Shown here one piece after another: positions 1 to 8,779 of a DNA stretch of 64,000 nt. The position numbers and the translations under genes were made by a program. The DNA is from CAYNWT01 sp964485095. GTDB lineage: Bacteria; Planctomycetota; Planctomycetia; Planctomycetales; Planctomycetaceae. The stretch spans positions 26,225 through 90,224 of the forward strand of contig CAZAIB010000012.1 of NCBI GenBank assembly GCA_964485095.1, read 5' to 3'. How positions within the stretch are numbered: position 1 is the stretch's first letter; each line of letters starts with the position of its first letter. Below the pieces are notes generated by a model. It was not told where the DNA came from and did not search any database. It saw only the letters and a list, made by a program, of their open reading frames with translations.

Positions 1-1814
1 CGAGGCCCGGGCTGTTCCTGGGAGTCTACGGCGACGGAGAAAACAACGGTCAAACCTCTGATGACAGCGATGGCTACGACGACGAAGACGGTGTTCAATT
101 CATCGACAGACTGTTCTCCGACGACGATGCCCGGGTCAATGTCACTGCAAACCGTGATGCAGTCATCAACGCCTGGATCGATTTTAACCTCGACGGCGAC
201 TGGGCAGACCCGGGCGAACACATTCTGGACAACGTTGACGTGTCGGCAGGATTAAACCGGCTGACATTCGACATTCCGGCCGGCGCACGAAGCGGCACCA
301 GCTATGCCCGGTTCCGATTGAACTCAACCGGCAACCTGGAACCGACCGGAGCAGCATCGGATGGCGAAGTAGAAGACTACGAAGTCCAAATCGTGGACGG
401 CATTCTGGCCATTGACGACACAGCGTCAGTCGCACCCAGTGGTTCAACCAATATCGATGTCGTCGCCAACGACATCCTCTCCGATCGCGCAGAGGTAGTT
501 AGCTTCACCGATCCGTCCAGAGGCACTGTCACGCAAAACACCGACGGAACCGTTCGTTTCACCGCCGATCCCGGCGAGTCCGGAACAACAACTTTCGATT
601 ACACAGTTGGGTTGACGCAAACCAAGCTCAGCGGCGACGGGGCAGCCGATCAATCAGGCCGGGCAACCGTCACGTTCGAAGACACACTTATCGTCGCGGC
701 TCCGCTGGACACAACCGCGGCCGGCGCTTCCACGGGATCTGTTCGCGTCTATCGCCGAAACGGTCTGGACTGGGATCTGGTTCAAACCATCACAGCTACC
801 GACGAAGAAGCCGGCGACCGGTTCGGATTCTCGGTCGCCCTCGATAATGACACATTGGTCATCGGATCGCGGAGCGACGATGACGATGGACTGAACTCAG
901 GATCGGTATACGTTTACAAACGTGACGACGCGACCAGCAACTTCACGTTCTCACAGAAGCTTCGAGCGAGCACTGGTCGCGCTCGAGACCAGTTTGGCTT
1001 CGCCGTTGATATCGAAAACAACTTCATCGTCGTCGGCGTCAGACAGGATGACGAGAACGGAACAAACTCGGGGTCTGCCGAGTTCTTCGTTCGCCCGGAC
1101 GCTGATTCAGACTTCCGATTTGGATCGCAGATTCTGCCCGACACCGTCGTTCGAGGCGACCAGTTCGGCAACGCCGTTAAGCTAAGCGGGAACCGGTTGT
1201 TTGTGGGCGCTCGCCGAGACAACAACGTCAGAACAAACGCCGGTGCCGTGTACGTGTTTGAACGCAGCGGCGACAACTGGAACCTGGTCCAACAAATTCT
1301 GCCATCCAAGCCGGAAGACAACGGCTACTTTGGGTTCTCAATCGACGTCAACGGCGATCGCCTGGTCGTCGGTCAGCCTGCCCGAGAACGACAGAGCCGC
1401 ACCGGTCGCGTATTCATTCACGAACGTAACGAAGGCGGAACGAACAACTGGGGAGTCACCGAACGCATCGATCCTGAAAACGCCAACGGAGCCAATCTCT
1501 TCGGTTTCTCAGTTTCCTTCAGCGGCAACAGAATCGCCGTCGGCGCGCCGCGGATGTCTAGTGGGTCGGTTGTCGGCGGCGACGTGCGGGTCTTCGACCG
1601 GAACGAAGGCGGAACCGACAACTGGGGGCGCACCCACCTGTTCCATGCTGACGATGAGTCCGGCGGTGACGAGTTCGGGTTCTCCACCGTCATCGACGGT
1701 GACCGACTATTCGTAGGAGCTCCATTTGAAGATGCTGCCGGGGGCAACTCGGGTTCGGTGTACTTCGAAGACCTCCGTGTTGACATTGGCCGAGTTACCA
1801 TCGACATCGGCTAG
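1..1814 (+). CDS. Large surface protein, C-terminal part (GEVED, Ig-like and FG-GAP repeats)
   Basis: The reading frame is open from position 3, so the gene starts upstream and only about 603 C-terminal residues are seen. A GEVED domain lies first, with its name motif DGEVEDYEV near residue 120. A cadherin/Ig-like segment follows (about 135-205) with the typical VVANDI and FDYTVG strings. Then come repeated FG-GAP (integrin-alpha-like propeller) blades to the end, each with patterns such as DRFGFSVALDNDTLVIG and GSVYVYKR. Acidic DxDxDG-like loops suggest calcium binding. Proteins of this build are known as very large secreted or cell-surface proteins of planctomycetes; adhesion is an inference. 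No anchoring domain follows the propeller. Confidence 0.85.
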   Translation, partial: RPGLFLGVYGDGENNGQTSDDSDGYDDEDGVQFIDRLFSDDDARVNVTANRDAVINAWIDFNLDGDWADPGEHILDNVDVSAGLNRLTFDIPAGARSGTSYARFRLNSTGNLEPTGAASDGEVEDYEVQIVDGILAIDDTASVAPSGSTNIDVVANDILSDRAEVVSFTDPSRGTVTQNTDGTVRFTADPGESGTTTFDYTVGLTQTKLSGDGAADQSGRATVTFEDTLIVAAPLDTTAAGASTGSVRVYRRNGLDWDLVQTITATDEEAGDRFGFSVALDNDTLVIGSRSDDDDGLNSGSVYVYKRDDATSNFTFSQKLRASTGRARDQFGFAVDIENNFIVVGVRQDDENGTNSGSAEFFVRPDADSDFRFGSQILPDTVVRGDQFGNAVKLSGNRLFVGARRDNNVRTNAGAVYVFERSGDNWNLVQQILPSKPEDNGYFGFSIDVNGDRLVVGQPARERQSRTGRVFIHERNEGGTNNWGVTERIDPENANGANLFGFSVSFSGNRIAVGAPRMSSGSVVGGDVRVFDRNEGGTDNWGRTHLFHADDESGGDEFGFSTVIDGDRLFVGAPFEDAAGGNSGSVYFEDLRVDIGRVTIDIG

Positions 1815-1845
1815 TCAGAACCGCGGCTTCAAACGTCAGCGATAT

Positions 1846-1864
1846 GCGTCAGTCAAACTGACGC
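1846..1864 (+). terminator. Hairpin downstream of the surface protein gene
   Basis: A perfect 8-bp stem (GCGTCAGT / ACTGACGC) with a CAA loop lies 31 nt after the stop codon. No T-run follows, so factor-independent termination is only possible. Confidence 0.4.
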
Positions 1865-1985
1865 GACATCAGATCCGGCGCAGCCCCGCACGTTGTTGTA
1901 CTATCTGGTGTCACGTCAGGAATTCTCGCCAGGATTCTGTAGTCTCTGGCGAACTCCTTGCGTCCGCTCCCTGCATCGAGAACAC

Positions 1986-3770
1986 ATGAAACCCTACATC
2001 CTGCCGTTGCTTCTCATTTCAGTTGCTTCAGCCGCCGACCAAACGTTCTTCAAAGACATCGCAGTCTTCGACGGTCAAAACTACCAACCCAGAACCTGCG
2101 TACTTATTGAATCCGGCCGGATCAAAGCAATCGCTCCCAACCTGCAGGCCCCTGATGGCTCAACCATCGTCAAGGGAGACGGCCACACTCTGCTGCCCGG
2201 CCTGATGGATGCTCACGTTCACGCCTGGTTCCCACTGCATCTGAAACAAGCCGCCGAATTCGGAGTCACCACAAGTTTTGACATGATGACGCAGCCCGCC
2301 TTCGTCCGTCAGATAAAGCAGAGCCAAAAGAAAAATCGCGCCGACGGGCTCTCCGACCTGTTTGCTGCGGGAGCGGCCGTGACAGTGAAGGGCGGGCACG
2401 GAACCGAGTACGGGTTTGTTGTTCCCGTCTTGGATTCCGCAGACAACGCGCAGCCCTTCATTGATGAACGGCTCGCAGAAGGTTCTGACTACATCAAACT
2501 CATCTACGACGACGGCAAGTCATTCGGCGTCAACTTCCCCACACTTGGCAAAGACATGCTGGGCGCCAGCATTCAGGCTGCACACAAGCGCGGCAAGCTG
2601 GCTGTGGTTCACATTGGCGACATGGAATCCGCCCGCGACGCAATTGAGCTCGGCGCCGACGCGCTCATGCATCTGTTCGCTGACCAGGTCGCTGACGACG
2701 CGTTGATTCAACTCATGGTGCAAAAGAAAGTTCGCGTCGTCCCCACCATGGCCGTGCTTAAAGGAGTCATGACTGACGGCGACATCGACCGGTTGGTCGC
2801 CGACAAGAACCTCACCCAGCTGCTCACCAAAGGCGATCAGGCAGCCTTGCGCAGACAGTTTCCGCGACGAAAGGGAATGGCGTCAAAATACGAAACCGCG
2901 ATGGCCAATGTCACAAAAATGCACAAGGCGGGCATCCCTATCCTTGTAGGAACCGACTCGGCCAACCCCGGCACAAGCCACGGCATGAGCGTTCATCACG
3001 AACTGCAATTGTTGGTCGAATGCGGGCTCACCCCAACCAACGCTCTGCGCGGTGCGACGTCCAAAACCGCCGACCTGTTCCGACTGAAAGACCGCGGGCG
3101 AATCGCGCCCGGCCAGCATGCCGACCTGTTACTGGTTCGGGGGAACCCCACCAAAGACATCACCGCCACCCGAGCCATCGTTGGTGTCTGGAAAGCCGGC
3201 GCGGTTGTGGATCTCGACGCGCGGCGAGACAAGGTGAAGAACGAAAAGTCTGATAAATCCGCTGCCAGTATGGGTGAGCGACTGATCGCGAACTTCGATA
3301 AGAAAACACTCACCACTGGCTTCGGAGCGGGGATTCAGGAATCAACCGACAAGCTGTTTGGCGGCAGCTCGACGGTCAAGTATGTGCCAGTTGACGGTGG
3401 AGCCAACAAGTCTGCCGGAGCACTGAAGATCACCGGGAACGTGCGCGAACAGCAGCCCGCTTACTCGGGCATCATCTTTTACCCGGCCGACCAACTAATG
3501 CAGCCCGCCGATCTGAGCAAGCTGCCCACAATTTCGTTCGAAGCCAAAGGTGACGACGCGGACTTCAACGTAATGGTGTTCACGCAGAAACGTGGTTTCA
3601 CACCATCCACAAAGTCGTTCAGGGCAAAGCCCGAATGGAATCGGTTTACATTTCCGCTGAGCGACTTTGATGGCAGTGACGGCAGCGATGTGCTGGGCAT
3701 CTTCATCGGTTCCAGCCGCCCGGGGAAATTCGAACTGCTGGTCGATGAACTCAAGATGATCAGCAAGTAA
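1986..3770 (+). CDS. Secreted amidohydrolase with C-terminal CIA30-like domain
   Basis: A 594-residue protein; the ATG at 1986 is chosen because it begins a good signal peptide (MKPYILPLLLISVASAA). The amidohydrolase (imidazolonepropionase/prolidase-like) metal-site residues are present: HxH at about 77-79 in DAHVHAW, later histidines in VVHIGD and LMHLF, and the aspartate in VGTDSANPG. The family signature GRIAPGQHADLLLV closes the domain. From about residue 430 the chain becomes a beta-sandwich-like segment (GERLIANFDKK, ending FELLVDELKMI) resembling the CIA30/carbohydrate-binding fold seen in exported planctomycete hydrolases. The substrate is unknown; a cyclic amide or dipeptide is the usual guess for this subfamily. 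Confidence 0.85.
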   Translation: MKPYILPLLLISVASAADQTFFKDIAVFDGQNYQPRTCVLIESGRIKAIAPNLQAPDGSTIVKGDGHTLLPGLMDAHVHAWFPLHLKQAAEFGVTTSFDMMTQPAFVRQIKQSQKKNRADGLSDLFAAGAAVTVKGGHGTEYGFVVPVLDSADNAQPFIDERLAEGSDYIKLIYDDGKSFGVNFPTLGKDMLGASIQAAHKRGKLAVVHIGDMESARDAIELGADALMHLFADQVADDALIQLMVQKKVRVVPTMAVLKGVMTDGDIDRLVADKNLTQLLTKGDQAALRRQFPRRKGMASKYETAMANVTKMHKAGIPILVGTDSANPGTSHGMSVHHELQLLVECGLTPTNALRGATSKTADLFRLKDRGRIAPGQHADLLLVRGNPTKDITATRAIVGVWKAGAVVDLDARRDKVKNEKSDKSAASMGERLIANFDKKTLTTGFGAGIQESTDKLFGGSSTVKYVPVDGGANKSAGALKITGNVREQQPAYSGIIFYPADQLMQPADLSKLPTISFEAKGDDADFNVMVFTQKRGFTPSTKSFRAKPEWNRFTFPLSDFDGSDGSDVLGIFIGSSRPGKFELLVDELKMISK

Positions 3771-3790
3771 CCGCCCGGCGATTCGGGCGG
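3771..3790. terminator. Hairpin between convergent genes
   Basis: A perfect 7-bp GC stem (CCGCCCG / CGGGCGG) with a 6-nt loop starts right after the amidohydrolase stop and ends 2 nt before the end of the convergent gene. There is no U-tract, so it may serve either direction weakly. Confidence 0.4.
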
Positions 3791-3792
3791 AC

Positions 3793-4356
3793 CTACCTTG
3801 GTCGCGGCCGACATTCCTCAGCCAGTTTCGCCAACAGTGTTCTGTCAGCGTCAGGGAAGATAGTCGCCAGATTGGTGGCCGTCACTTTCGAGAACGCACC
3901 CACGTGTTCTCGAATAAGCTTCCCGGCGTGGAACACATCTTTGTGCAACTTCTTAACCAGCACCTCCGCTTCAAGGTACGACTGCAAGCCAACCTTGATC
4001 ATCACTCCGCTAAACGCTGGAGCAACATGATGCTGGAACGCGACGGCAAAGCCTTCTTCCAGATAGTTCGCATTGCCAACCACCGGATTCAACATGTGCA
4101 CAACTTCATGCGCCGATTCGTAAACCGCCGTTGGCCAATATCCGGACGCGTTCTGACTTAGCCGAGTCCACACGCTTTTCTTATCGGCGCTCCACTGAAT
4201 GTACGGCCCACGTTCATGGTATTCCGCCTTACCAACCTTGACCGCCTTATCGCGCGGACCAAACAGATCTTCGGCAACCGACAACAGCGCCTCCTGCATA
4301 AGCGCGACGCGAACCGGTTCGTCCTTCGGCTTCAGGTATTCGATGAACTCAATCAT
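3793..4356 (-). CDS. Putative zinc-metalloprotease-like protein (HEXXH)
   Basis: A 187-residue protein without signal peptide or membrane segment. It carries HEVVH at residues 83-87, followed 13-14 residues later by an acidic pair in NYLEEGFA. This is the arrangement of gluzincin-type zinc sites (two His plus a downstream Glu). The rest is not recognised. The chain is short for a complete protease and lacks a visible propeptide, so it may be a minimal peptidase-like fold or a non-catalytic relative. It lies convergent to the amidohydrolase and downstream of a decayed PQQ-propeller fragment on the same strand. Confidence 0.6.
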   Translation of the reverse strand: MIEFIEYLKPKDEPVRVALMQEALLSVAEDLFGPRDKAVKVGKAEYHERGPYIQWSADKKSVWTRLSQNASGYWPTAVYESAHEVVHMLNPVVGNANYLEEGFAVAFQHHVAPAFSGVMIKVGLQSYLEAEVLVKKLHKDVFHAGKLIREHVGAFSKVTATNLATIFPDADRTLLAKLAEECRPRPR

Positions 4357-4370
4357 TTATTCGGCGTCCT

Positions 4371-4580
4371 TTAGTTCTCCGAGCCAACGCAGTACAGGTA
4401 CTCCTGCCTCTTCCCACCATCCTTCGTCGCAGCGCGGATGAACATCCGGCCGCGTGAGAATGCCGGGGAAGAAAAGACCTCGGCGTTGAGACTGTTGCGG
4501 CCGATCTCTTCATAGCCTTCTTGCGACGCTTTGAACTCTCCCTGGCCCCAGCTTACCAGAGTTTGGGTTGCGCGATGCAC
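4371..4580 (-). pseudogene. C-terminal remnant of a PQQ-like beta-propeller protein
   Basis: About 69 codons read like the last blade of a PQQ-like propeller: LVSWGQGEF, then VFSSPAFSRGRMFIRA and a terminal EYLYCVG. A stop codon lies immediately upstream in the same frame and no upstream propeller sequence is found. The first part of the remnant is overlapped by the start region of the cysteine-rich gene on the other strand. It is best read as debris of a deleted gene; compare the intact PQQ-like gene at 30817. Confidence 0.55.
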
Positions 4581-4627
4581 TCAAAATACAGGTTGACGCC
4601 TTCAGCATGTCGCGTGAAAATTCCGGC

Positions 4628-5032
4628 ATGGAGATCATTCGCAAAATCAACGCGTTGCTGATGGTTGGCGTAGTCTACGCGATGTCGCTGCCAACCGCAC
4701 TTTCGTGTTGTTGTGATATCGAAAGCTGTATCCCCCGCTCTGACGGGTGTGAGCTCACCAGTTGCTGTCCAAACTGTGGCCCGAAGCAGCCTGAGAACAG
4801 CCGCCAGTCATCCGACTGCCGCGCATGCTGTGAGTGCGAATGCTTCTACCTCGAAACGCCAATCAGAGCGTGGAAGGCCAGCGACGAGTTCGCGTCTACA
4901 GCCGACCTACTGATCCTGACGTCTCTTGAACCGCCACTGCCGGTTCAAGCAAGCACGCTGCCTGCCGATCCACCCTGCTGCACCGCAACGCACAACGTGC
5001 GTCAATCGCAGCTCTGCGTGTGGCGAAAATAG
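4628..5032 (+). CDS. Secreted cysteine-rich protein, unknown function
   Basis: A 134-residue product if translation starts at the ATG at 4628, which opens a signal peptide (MEIIRKINALLMVG, hydrophobic to about residue 25). An earlier ATG exists at 4607. The mature part begins SCCCD and holds 13 cysteines within about 50 residues, as CC and CxC pairs (SCCPNCG, RACCECECF). Two more sit in PPCC near the end. The cysteine density suggests metal binding or a disulfide-knotted exported protein. It is followed by another small cysteine-rich secreted protein at 5145, so the two may work together. No family recognised. Confidence 0.6.
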   Translation: MEIIRKINALLMVGVVYAMSLPTALSCCCDIESCIPRSDGCELTSCCPNCGPKQPENSRQSSDCRACCECECFYLETPIRAWKASDEFASTADLLILTSLEPPLPVQASTLPADPPCCTATHNVRQSQLCVWRK

Positions 5033-5144
5033 GTCTCCACCGCTGAGTGTTTTTCTTTTCTACACCAGTACCGCGCTCAATGTGCGCGGAAACAACGGCC
5101 GTGATCCCGAATGTTCTGGGGCGGCCTTTGCAGGAGATTTTACG

Positions 5145-5357
5145 ATGTTTAAGAACCTACTCGTGGCGACTGGTATTGTCGCAATGCTGTTTGCCATCAC
5201 GCTGTATTCCAGCCCAGCCACCGCGGCGCCAGATGCTGCTGCCGGTTCGTCTGATTGCGGATGTGATGTCTGCGTCTGCGATGGAGTCGGCTGCGATTGC
5301 ATGTTCGGCGGCCCGTGCGACTGCGGCGATTGCTGCGGATCATGCTGCGTTGAGTAA
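5145..5357 (+). CDS. Small secreted protein with 12 cysteines in 34 residues
   Basis: A 70-residue protein. The start is fixed by an AGGAGA ribosome-binding site at 5132-5137, 7 nt before the ATG. Residues 1-28 form a clear signal peptide (MFKNLLVATGIVAMLFAI, cleavage near ATAA). The mature peptide contains 12 cysteines, mostly as CxC and CC, among Asp and Gly residues (DCGCDVCVCDG, GDCCGSCC). This resembles metallothionein-like spacing more than a disulfide knot, but a secreted metallothionein would be unusual. It sits 112 nt after another cysteine-rich gene and is followed by a strong terminator hairpin. Confidence 0.75.
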   Translation: MFKNLLVATGIVAMLFAITLYSSPATAAPDAAAGSSDCGCDVCVCDGVGCDCMFGGPCDCGDCCGSCCVE

Positions 5358-5370
5358 ACCCTAAGTCTCG

Positions 5371-5400
5371 CGTCGCCCGCGCAACTTCGCGCGGGCGGCG
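5371..5400 (+). terminator. Rho-independent terminator after the cysteine-rich gene
   Basis: A 12-bp stem (left arm 5371-5382, right arm 5389-5400, one G-T wobble) with loop AACTTC is followed by TGTTCTTTC. It lies 13 nt past the stop codon. Confidence 0.7.
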
Positions 5401-5407
5401 TGTTCTT

Positions 5408-8400
5408 TCAGACCCACTCGCCAAGCGATTCCACATACGCGGCCGAACCGTCTCGCAGCCAGCCGTCCAGTTGAGCCGGATCTTTCAGCTGCTGACCACG
5501 CATTGTCGGCACCACCAGAAACTGACAGTTCACATCCGGCAGCGCGGTCATGTCTCCCCAAAGTTTCTCGAACTGGGAAACGGGGAACACGTCTTCCTGA
5601 CCATGCCCCCACCGCTTCTTCACGTTCTTCAGCGTGATGTACGTTGGCATACGACGGCCCAGATCTCTGATCGCCGCGTCAACGCGTTCGCTATGCTGCT
5701 CAGCAAGATCGGTTCGAGTCAAACCGAACCGTTCTAGCAGCGCGTCGATGCTGATCCATGTTGTCAGCGAGTTGTAGTACGACAGTTTGAACTCGTCTTC
5801 TTCGTTCGGCATGGCCAGACCTTCGACCAGGCGAACACGTCCATCAACGCGAGCCAGCCCGCCGCCGCGATCCTCCAATCGCCGAGTAATGACCTCGAAC
5901 GAAAGATCAGCGCCGGACTGAATGTGCTGGCCAAGACACGCCGCATCCAGATTGGCTCCCAGCGTGTCGATGTTGTGCAGCATCAGGTACTTGAGCTGCG
6001 GTTGTTCGCTTAACAATTGATGCAAGGTTCCATTGCGAAGCAGGTTCGGAATCTCATACCAGTGCCCAACCGGATGCATGCACTGAAACGGCAGGTTGTC
6101 CACGTAGTCCGCGGCTTCACCAGCCGATCGAGCCCAGTTGGTCAAAGCAGACCGTAGACTGGTTCGCATCTTTTCCTGCTGTTCGTCCAGAACCTGCTGC
6201 GGCATTTCTTCCCACGCAAACTGCAGGTCACGAACCGTCGGAACCATCCGCAGCCCAACCGACAAACCACGCGACACCCAAACATTTTGGCCTGCATAGT
6301 TGGCGTTCACGTAATCGCGGATCGGCGACTCAGTCATATAGCCAGTCGTGACAATATGCGGCGGCCGTTTGCCAAACTGCTTCTCTGTCTGAGCCGTCTT
6401 CGCCAGGTGCACGTCCAAAAACGATCGATAGCGACCAGACAGTTTACAGAACGGATTCAACGCTTTGACAACACCGGCACCCTGGGTCCATCGACTGCCA
6501 ACTCCCGCAGCCAGCGAAACCACGGCTGCTGTCCCATCGGTCAAAGCCTGTTTGCCCAGTTCAATCGCCTCCGCAGAACCACCAGCGCGGATGTCGACGA
6601 TGTCGGAGGGTTGAACATCTTCGATCGTGGTCGTGGCGGGTAGCCGGTTCTGCGAGAGCCCCAGTCGGCCGCTCAGGATATCTTCGCGAAGTTGAGTGTG
6701 CGCGGTGGTATCGAAACCGTTCTCTTCAAGTACATCTTCCAAACGACCAGACTGTTCTTCTTCAGTCGAAGTCGTCGGGAGAATTCGATTCATCAGCTTC
6801 ACAGCAAGTCCAACCGAATTACCTTCGTCTCGGCACGTGTTGCCCACGCGTTCCAGTTCGGCTCGAACCATTGGCGAGAGCGACTTGATGTCCTGCCTTA
6901 GCCAGTCGGGAACCATGATGGCGTGATAGCCGCCCGGCAAATCGACTTCGTCCCGCAGTTCCGCAAACGTCCCGTCGTTGTTAATCGCGAAATCATAGAC
7001 TACCGGATCCATCGCAAACGGAACCGACGTCTCCATGCTGCGTTTGACAGCGACCATCATCTCCTGCAGCCAGTCTTGCGCTTCCGAGTGCACTTTCGGA
7101 TCGAAAATGAAACCCATGCCGCCGCCAGCCATCCCGCCCAGCATCCAGAATCCATGGAAGTCATCGCCGTACTTTGACTGACACTCGGCAATCAACCGTT
7201 CGGTATACGCGTTCGAACACCACGGAATAATCGCCTGCAGCGGTTCATGGAAATTCCGATTCGTTGCGCGACCAACAGCCTTGATATCGCCGGACTTCAA
7301 CGCGCCGGTAATTTCTTCCAGTAACCCGATCGCATCTTTCCTTGCCGCCCATTCGCGATCGCTGCGCAACAGATATTTCTCTGTCACCATTTCCAGAATC
7401 GGGCCAACATTTTGAGCCATCCCGCCGTGGACCAGAACCAAACTATCCTGCAACCGCTGCCGTGTTTCTTCTGATACTTCGGTGTCCGTGAAGACATGGT
7501 GCTGCGGCATCAACCGACCACGACTAATCCCATGTTCCGGATCCGTTTCACCAGCGGTCGCTCCGGTGATAAGCTTGATCCCAGGCCAGATACCGCCCGA
7601 ATCCTGCCAGCCTCCACCCGACCCACCAATCCACTCACCCAAAATCGCACGGGCCGCAACAATGCGCCGATCGGATTCTTCCAGGCGTCCCGTCAATTGT
7701 GATACCTGCCCCGTAGCCCGCATGCAGACAGAAATCAGCGAACCCAAAAGGTTCGTGGACACCGCCAGGCGAGAACCTTTCGGGATGTCATTCACTCGGC
7801 TCACAATTTCCAGCCCCAACCCCGGGCCGATCATTTTTGAGAACACATCTTCAATACGCCCGCCGCAGCCTTCCATCCCCGGCGGAATCAAACCGGCCGC
7901 GATCACAGCCGCCTTCAACAGACCGGCATAGTCACGAGCAAAGTCAAACACTTCGGCGATCTCTTCAATCTCAACCTTTGTGTTCAAATCGACGCTCACC
8001 AACCGCAGGACCGGTTCGTCAATCACTCGCAGGCTGGTATCAATCGGCGGAACCGGTTTCTGATGCCGACCACGCACGGCCAGATCGACCGAAGCGTTAA
8101 TCACCCGCGCGCCTTCGGGAAAGTCCATCCCGAGAAAAAAAATGTCGCTCCAACCGCTGTGCGAAAAGTCCATTCGCACTGCCGTTCGCTCTCGCAGAAC
8201 CGGATACGCTCGCGTCACATCGTTAAACTGCAGCAGCGGTTTCTGAATACGAAGCGGAATATCTGCCGGGTGGCCCGTGCGGAACATCCACTGGTTCCCG
8301 CGCACTGTTCGCACACTGCGGCGAACCTGATTCGCCAGTGTCTGAAACGCCAGGTGATGATACGCCTCCGCCAGCGCGCTGGACAAAGTAACCGACGGAC

Positions 8401-8719
8401 CATCCGTAGCCTGCGCCGCCAGAAACCCGTCAATGGCTTCCGGGAAGCGGCGACTAAGCAGGTTCTCGTATCCACCGAATGGAATAGAACCACTTTCCTT
8501 GCCCACTAACTGATCGGGCAAATGGAACCGGTAAATCGCGTTCAGGAAAAACAGCGAACGAACCCGTTCGTACAAGTTGTCGCAACTCCGCCGAAACCCA
8601 TCCAACCGCGCGCACTCTTCCAGCAATTGGCCGGCAGACAAACCATTGCACGCGGAATCAAGCGACTGATCGCGAATGGCCGGGTCGGTGGATGTGATAA
8701 TCTGAAGAAGATCGGTCAT
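5408..8719 (-). CDS. Fused GHMP-kinase-like and UDPGP-type nucleotidyltransferase
   Basis: A 1103-residue cytosolic protein. After a helical N-terminal part (about 1-150), residues about 170-600 resemble the GHMP kinase half of fucokinases: phosphate-binding loop region DIPKGSRLAVSTN, then GGGWQDSGGIWPGIKL and GGMAGGGMGF. Residues about 700-1100 resemble UDP-sugar pyrophosphorylases of the eukaryotic UDPGP family: VVSLAAGVGSRWTQG, YLMLHNIDTLGANLD and KLSYYNSLTTWIS. The known bifunctional enzyme pair (plant FKGP, Bacteroides Fkp) phosphorylates a sugar at C1 and then activates it with a nucleotide, but has the transferase first. Here the order is reversed. The sugar and nucleotide are unknown. 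A second nucleotidyltransferase-like gene lies 60 nt upstream. Confidence 0.75.
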   Translation of the reverse strand: MTDLLQIITSTDPAIRDQSLDSACNGLSAGQLLEECARLDGFRRSCDNLYERVRSLFFLNAIYRFHLPDQLVGKESGSIPFGGYENLLSRRFPEAIDGFLAAQATDGPSVTLSSALAEAYHHLAFQTLANQVRRSVRTVRGNQWMFRTGHPADIPLRIQKPLLQFNDVTRAYPVLRERTAVRMDFSHSGWSDIFFLGMDFPEGARVINASVDLAVRGRHQKPVPPIDTSLRVIDEPVLRLVSVDLNTKVEIEEIAEVFDFARDYAGLLKAAVIAAGLIPPGMEGCGGRIEDVFSKMIGPGLGLEIVSRVNDIPKGSRLAVSTNLLGSLISVCMRATGQVSQLTGRLEESDRRIVAARAILGEWIGGSGGGWQDSGGIWPGIKLITGATAGETDPEHGISRGRLMPQHHVFTDTEVSEETRQRLQDSLVLVHGGMAQNVGPILEMVTEKYLLRSDREWAARKDAIGLLEEITGALKSGDIKAVGRATNRNFHEPLQAIIPWCSNAYTERLIAECQSKYGDDFHGFWMLGGMAGGGMGFIFDPKVHSEAQDWLQEMMVAVKRSMETSVPFAMDPVVYDFAINNDGTFAELRDEVDLPGGYHAIMVPDWLRQDIKSLSPMVRAELERVGNTCRDEGNSVGLAVKLMNRILPTTSTEEEQSGRLEDVLEENGFDTTAHTQLREDILSGRLGLSQNRLPATTTIEDVQPSDIVDIRAGGSAEAIELGKQALTDGTAAVVSLAAGVGSRWTQGAGVVKALNPFCKLSGRYRSFLDVHLAKTAQTEKQFGKRPPHIVTTGYMTESPIRDYVNANYAGQNVWVSRGLSVGLRMVPTVRDLQFAWEEMPQQVLDEQQEKMRTSLRSALTNWARSAGEAADYVDNLPFQCMHPVGHWYEIPNLLRNGTLHQLLSEQPQLKYLMLHNIDTLGANLDAACLGQHIQSGADLSFEVITRRLEDRGGGLARVDGRVRLVEGLAMPNEEDEFKLSYYNSLTTWISIDALLERFGLTRTDLAEQHSERVDAAIRDLGRRMPTYITLKNVKKRWGHGQEDVFPVSQFEKLWGDMTALPDVNCQFLVVPTMRGQQLKDPAQLDGWLRDGSAAYVESLGEWV

Positions 8720-8779
8720 GGTTGTGCCACACTGGCCGCGAGTAGATCGGAACGGCTGATGGGGAGAAGACGGGAGAGA

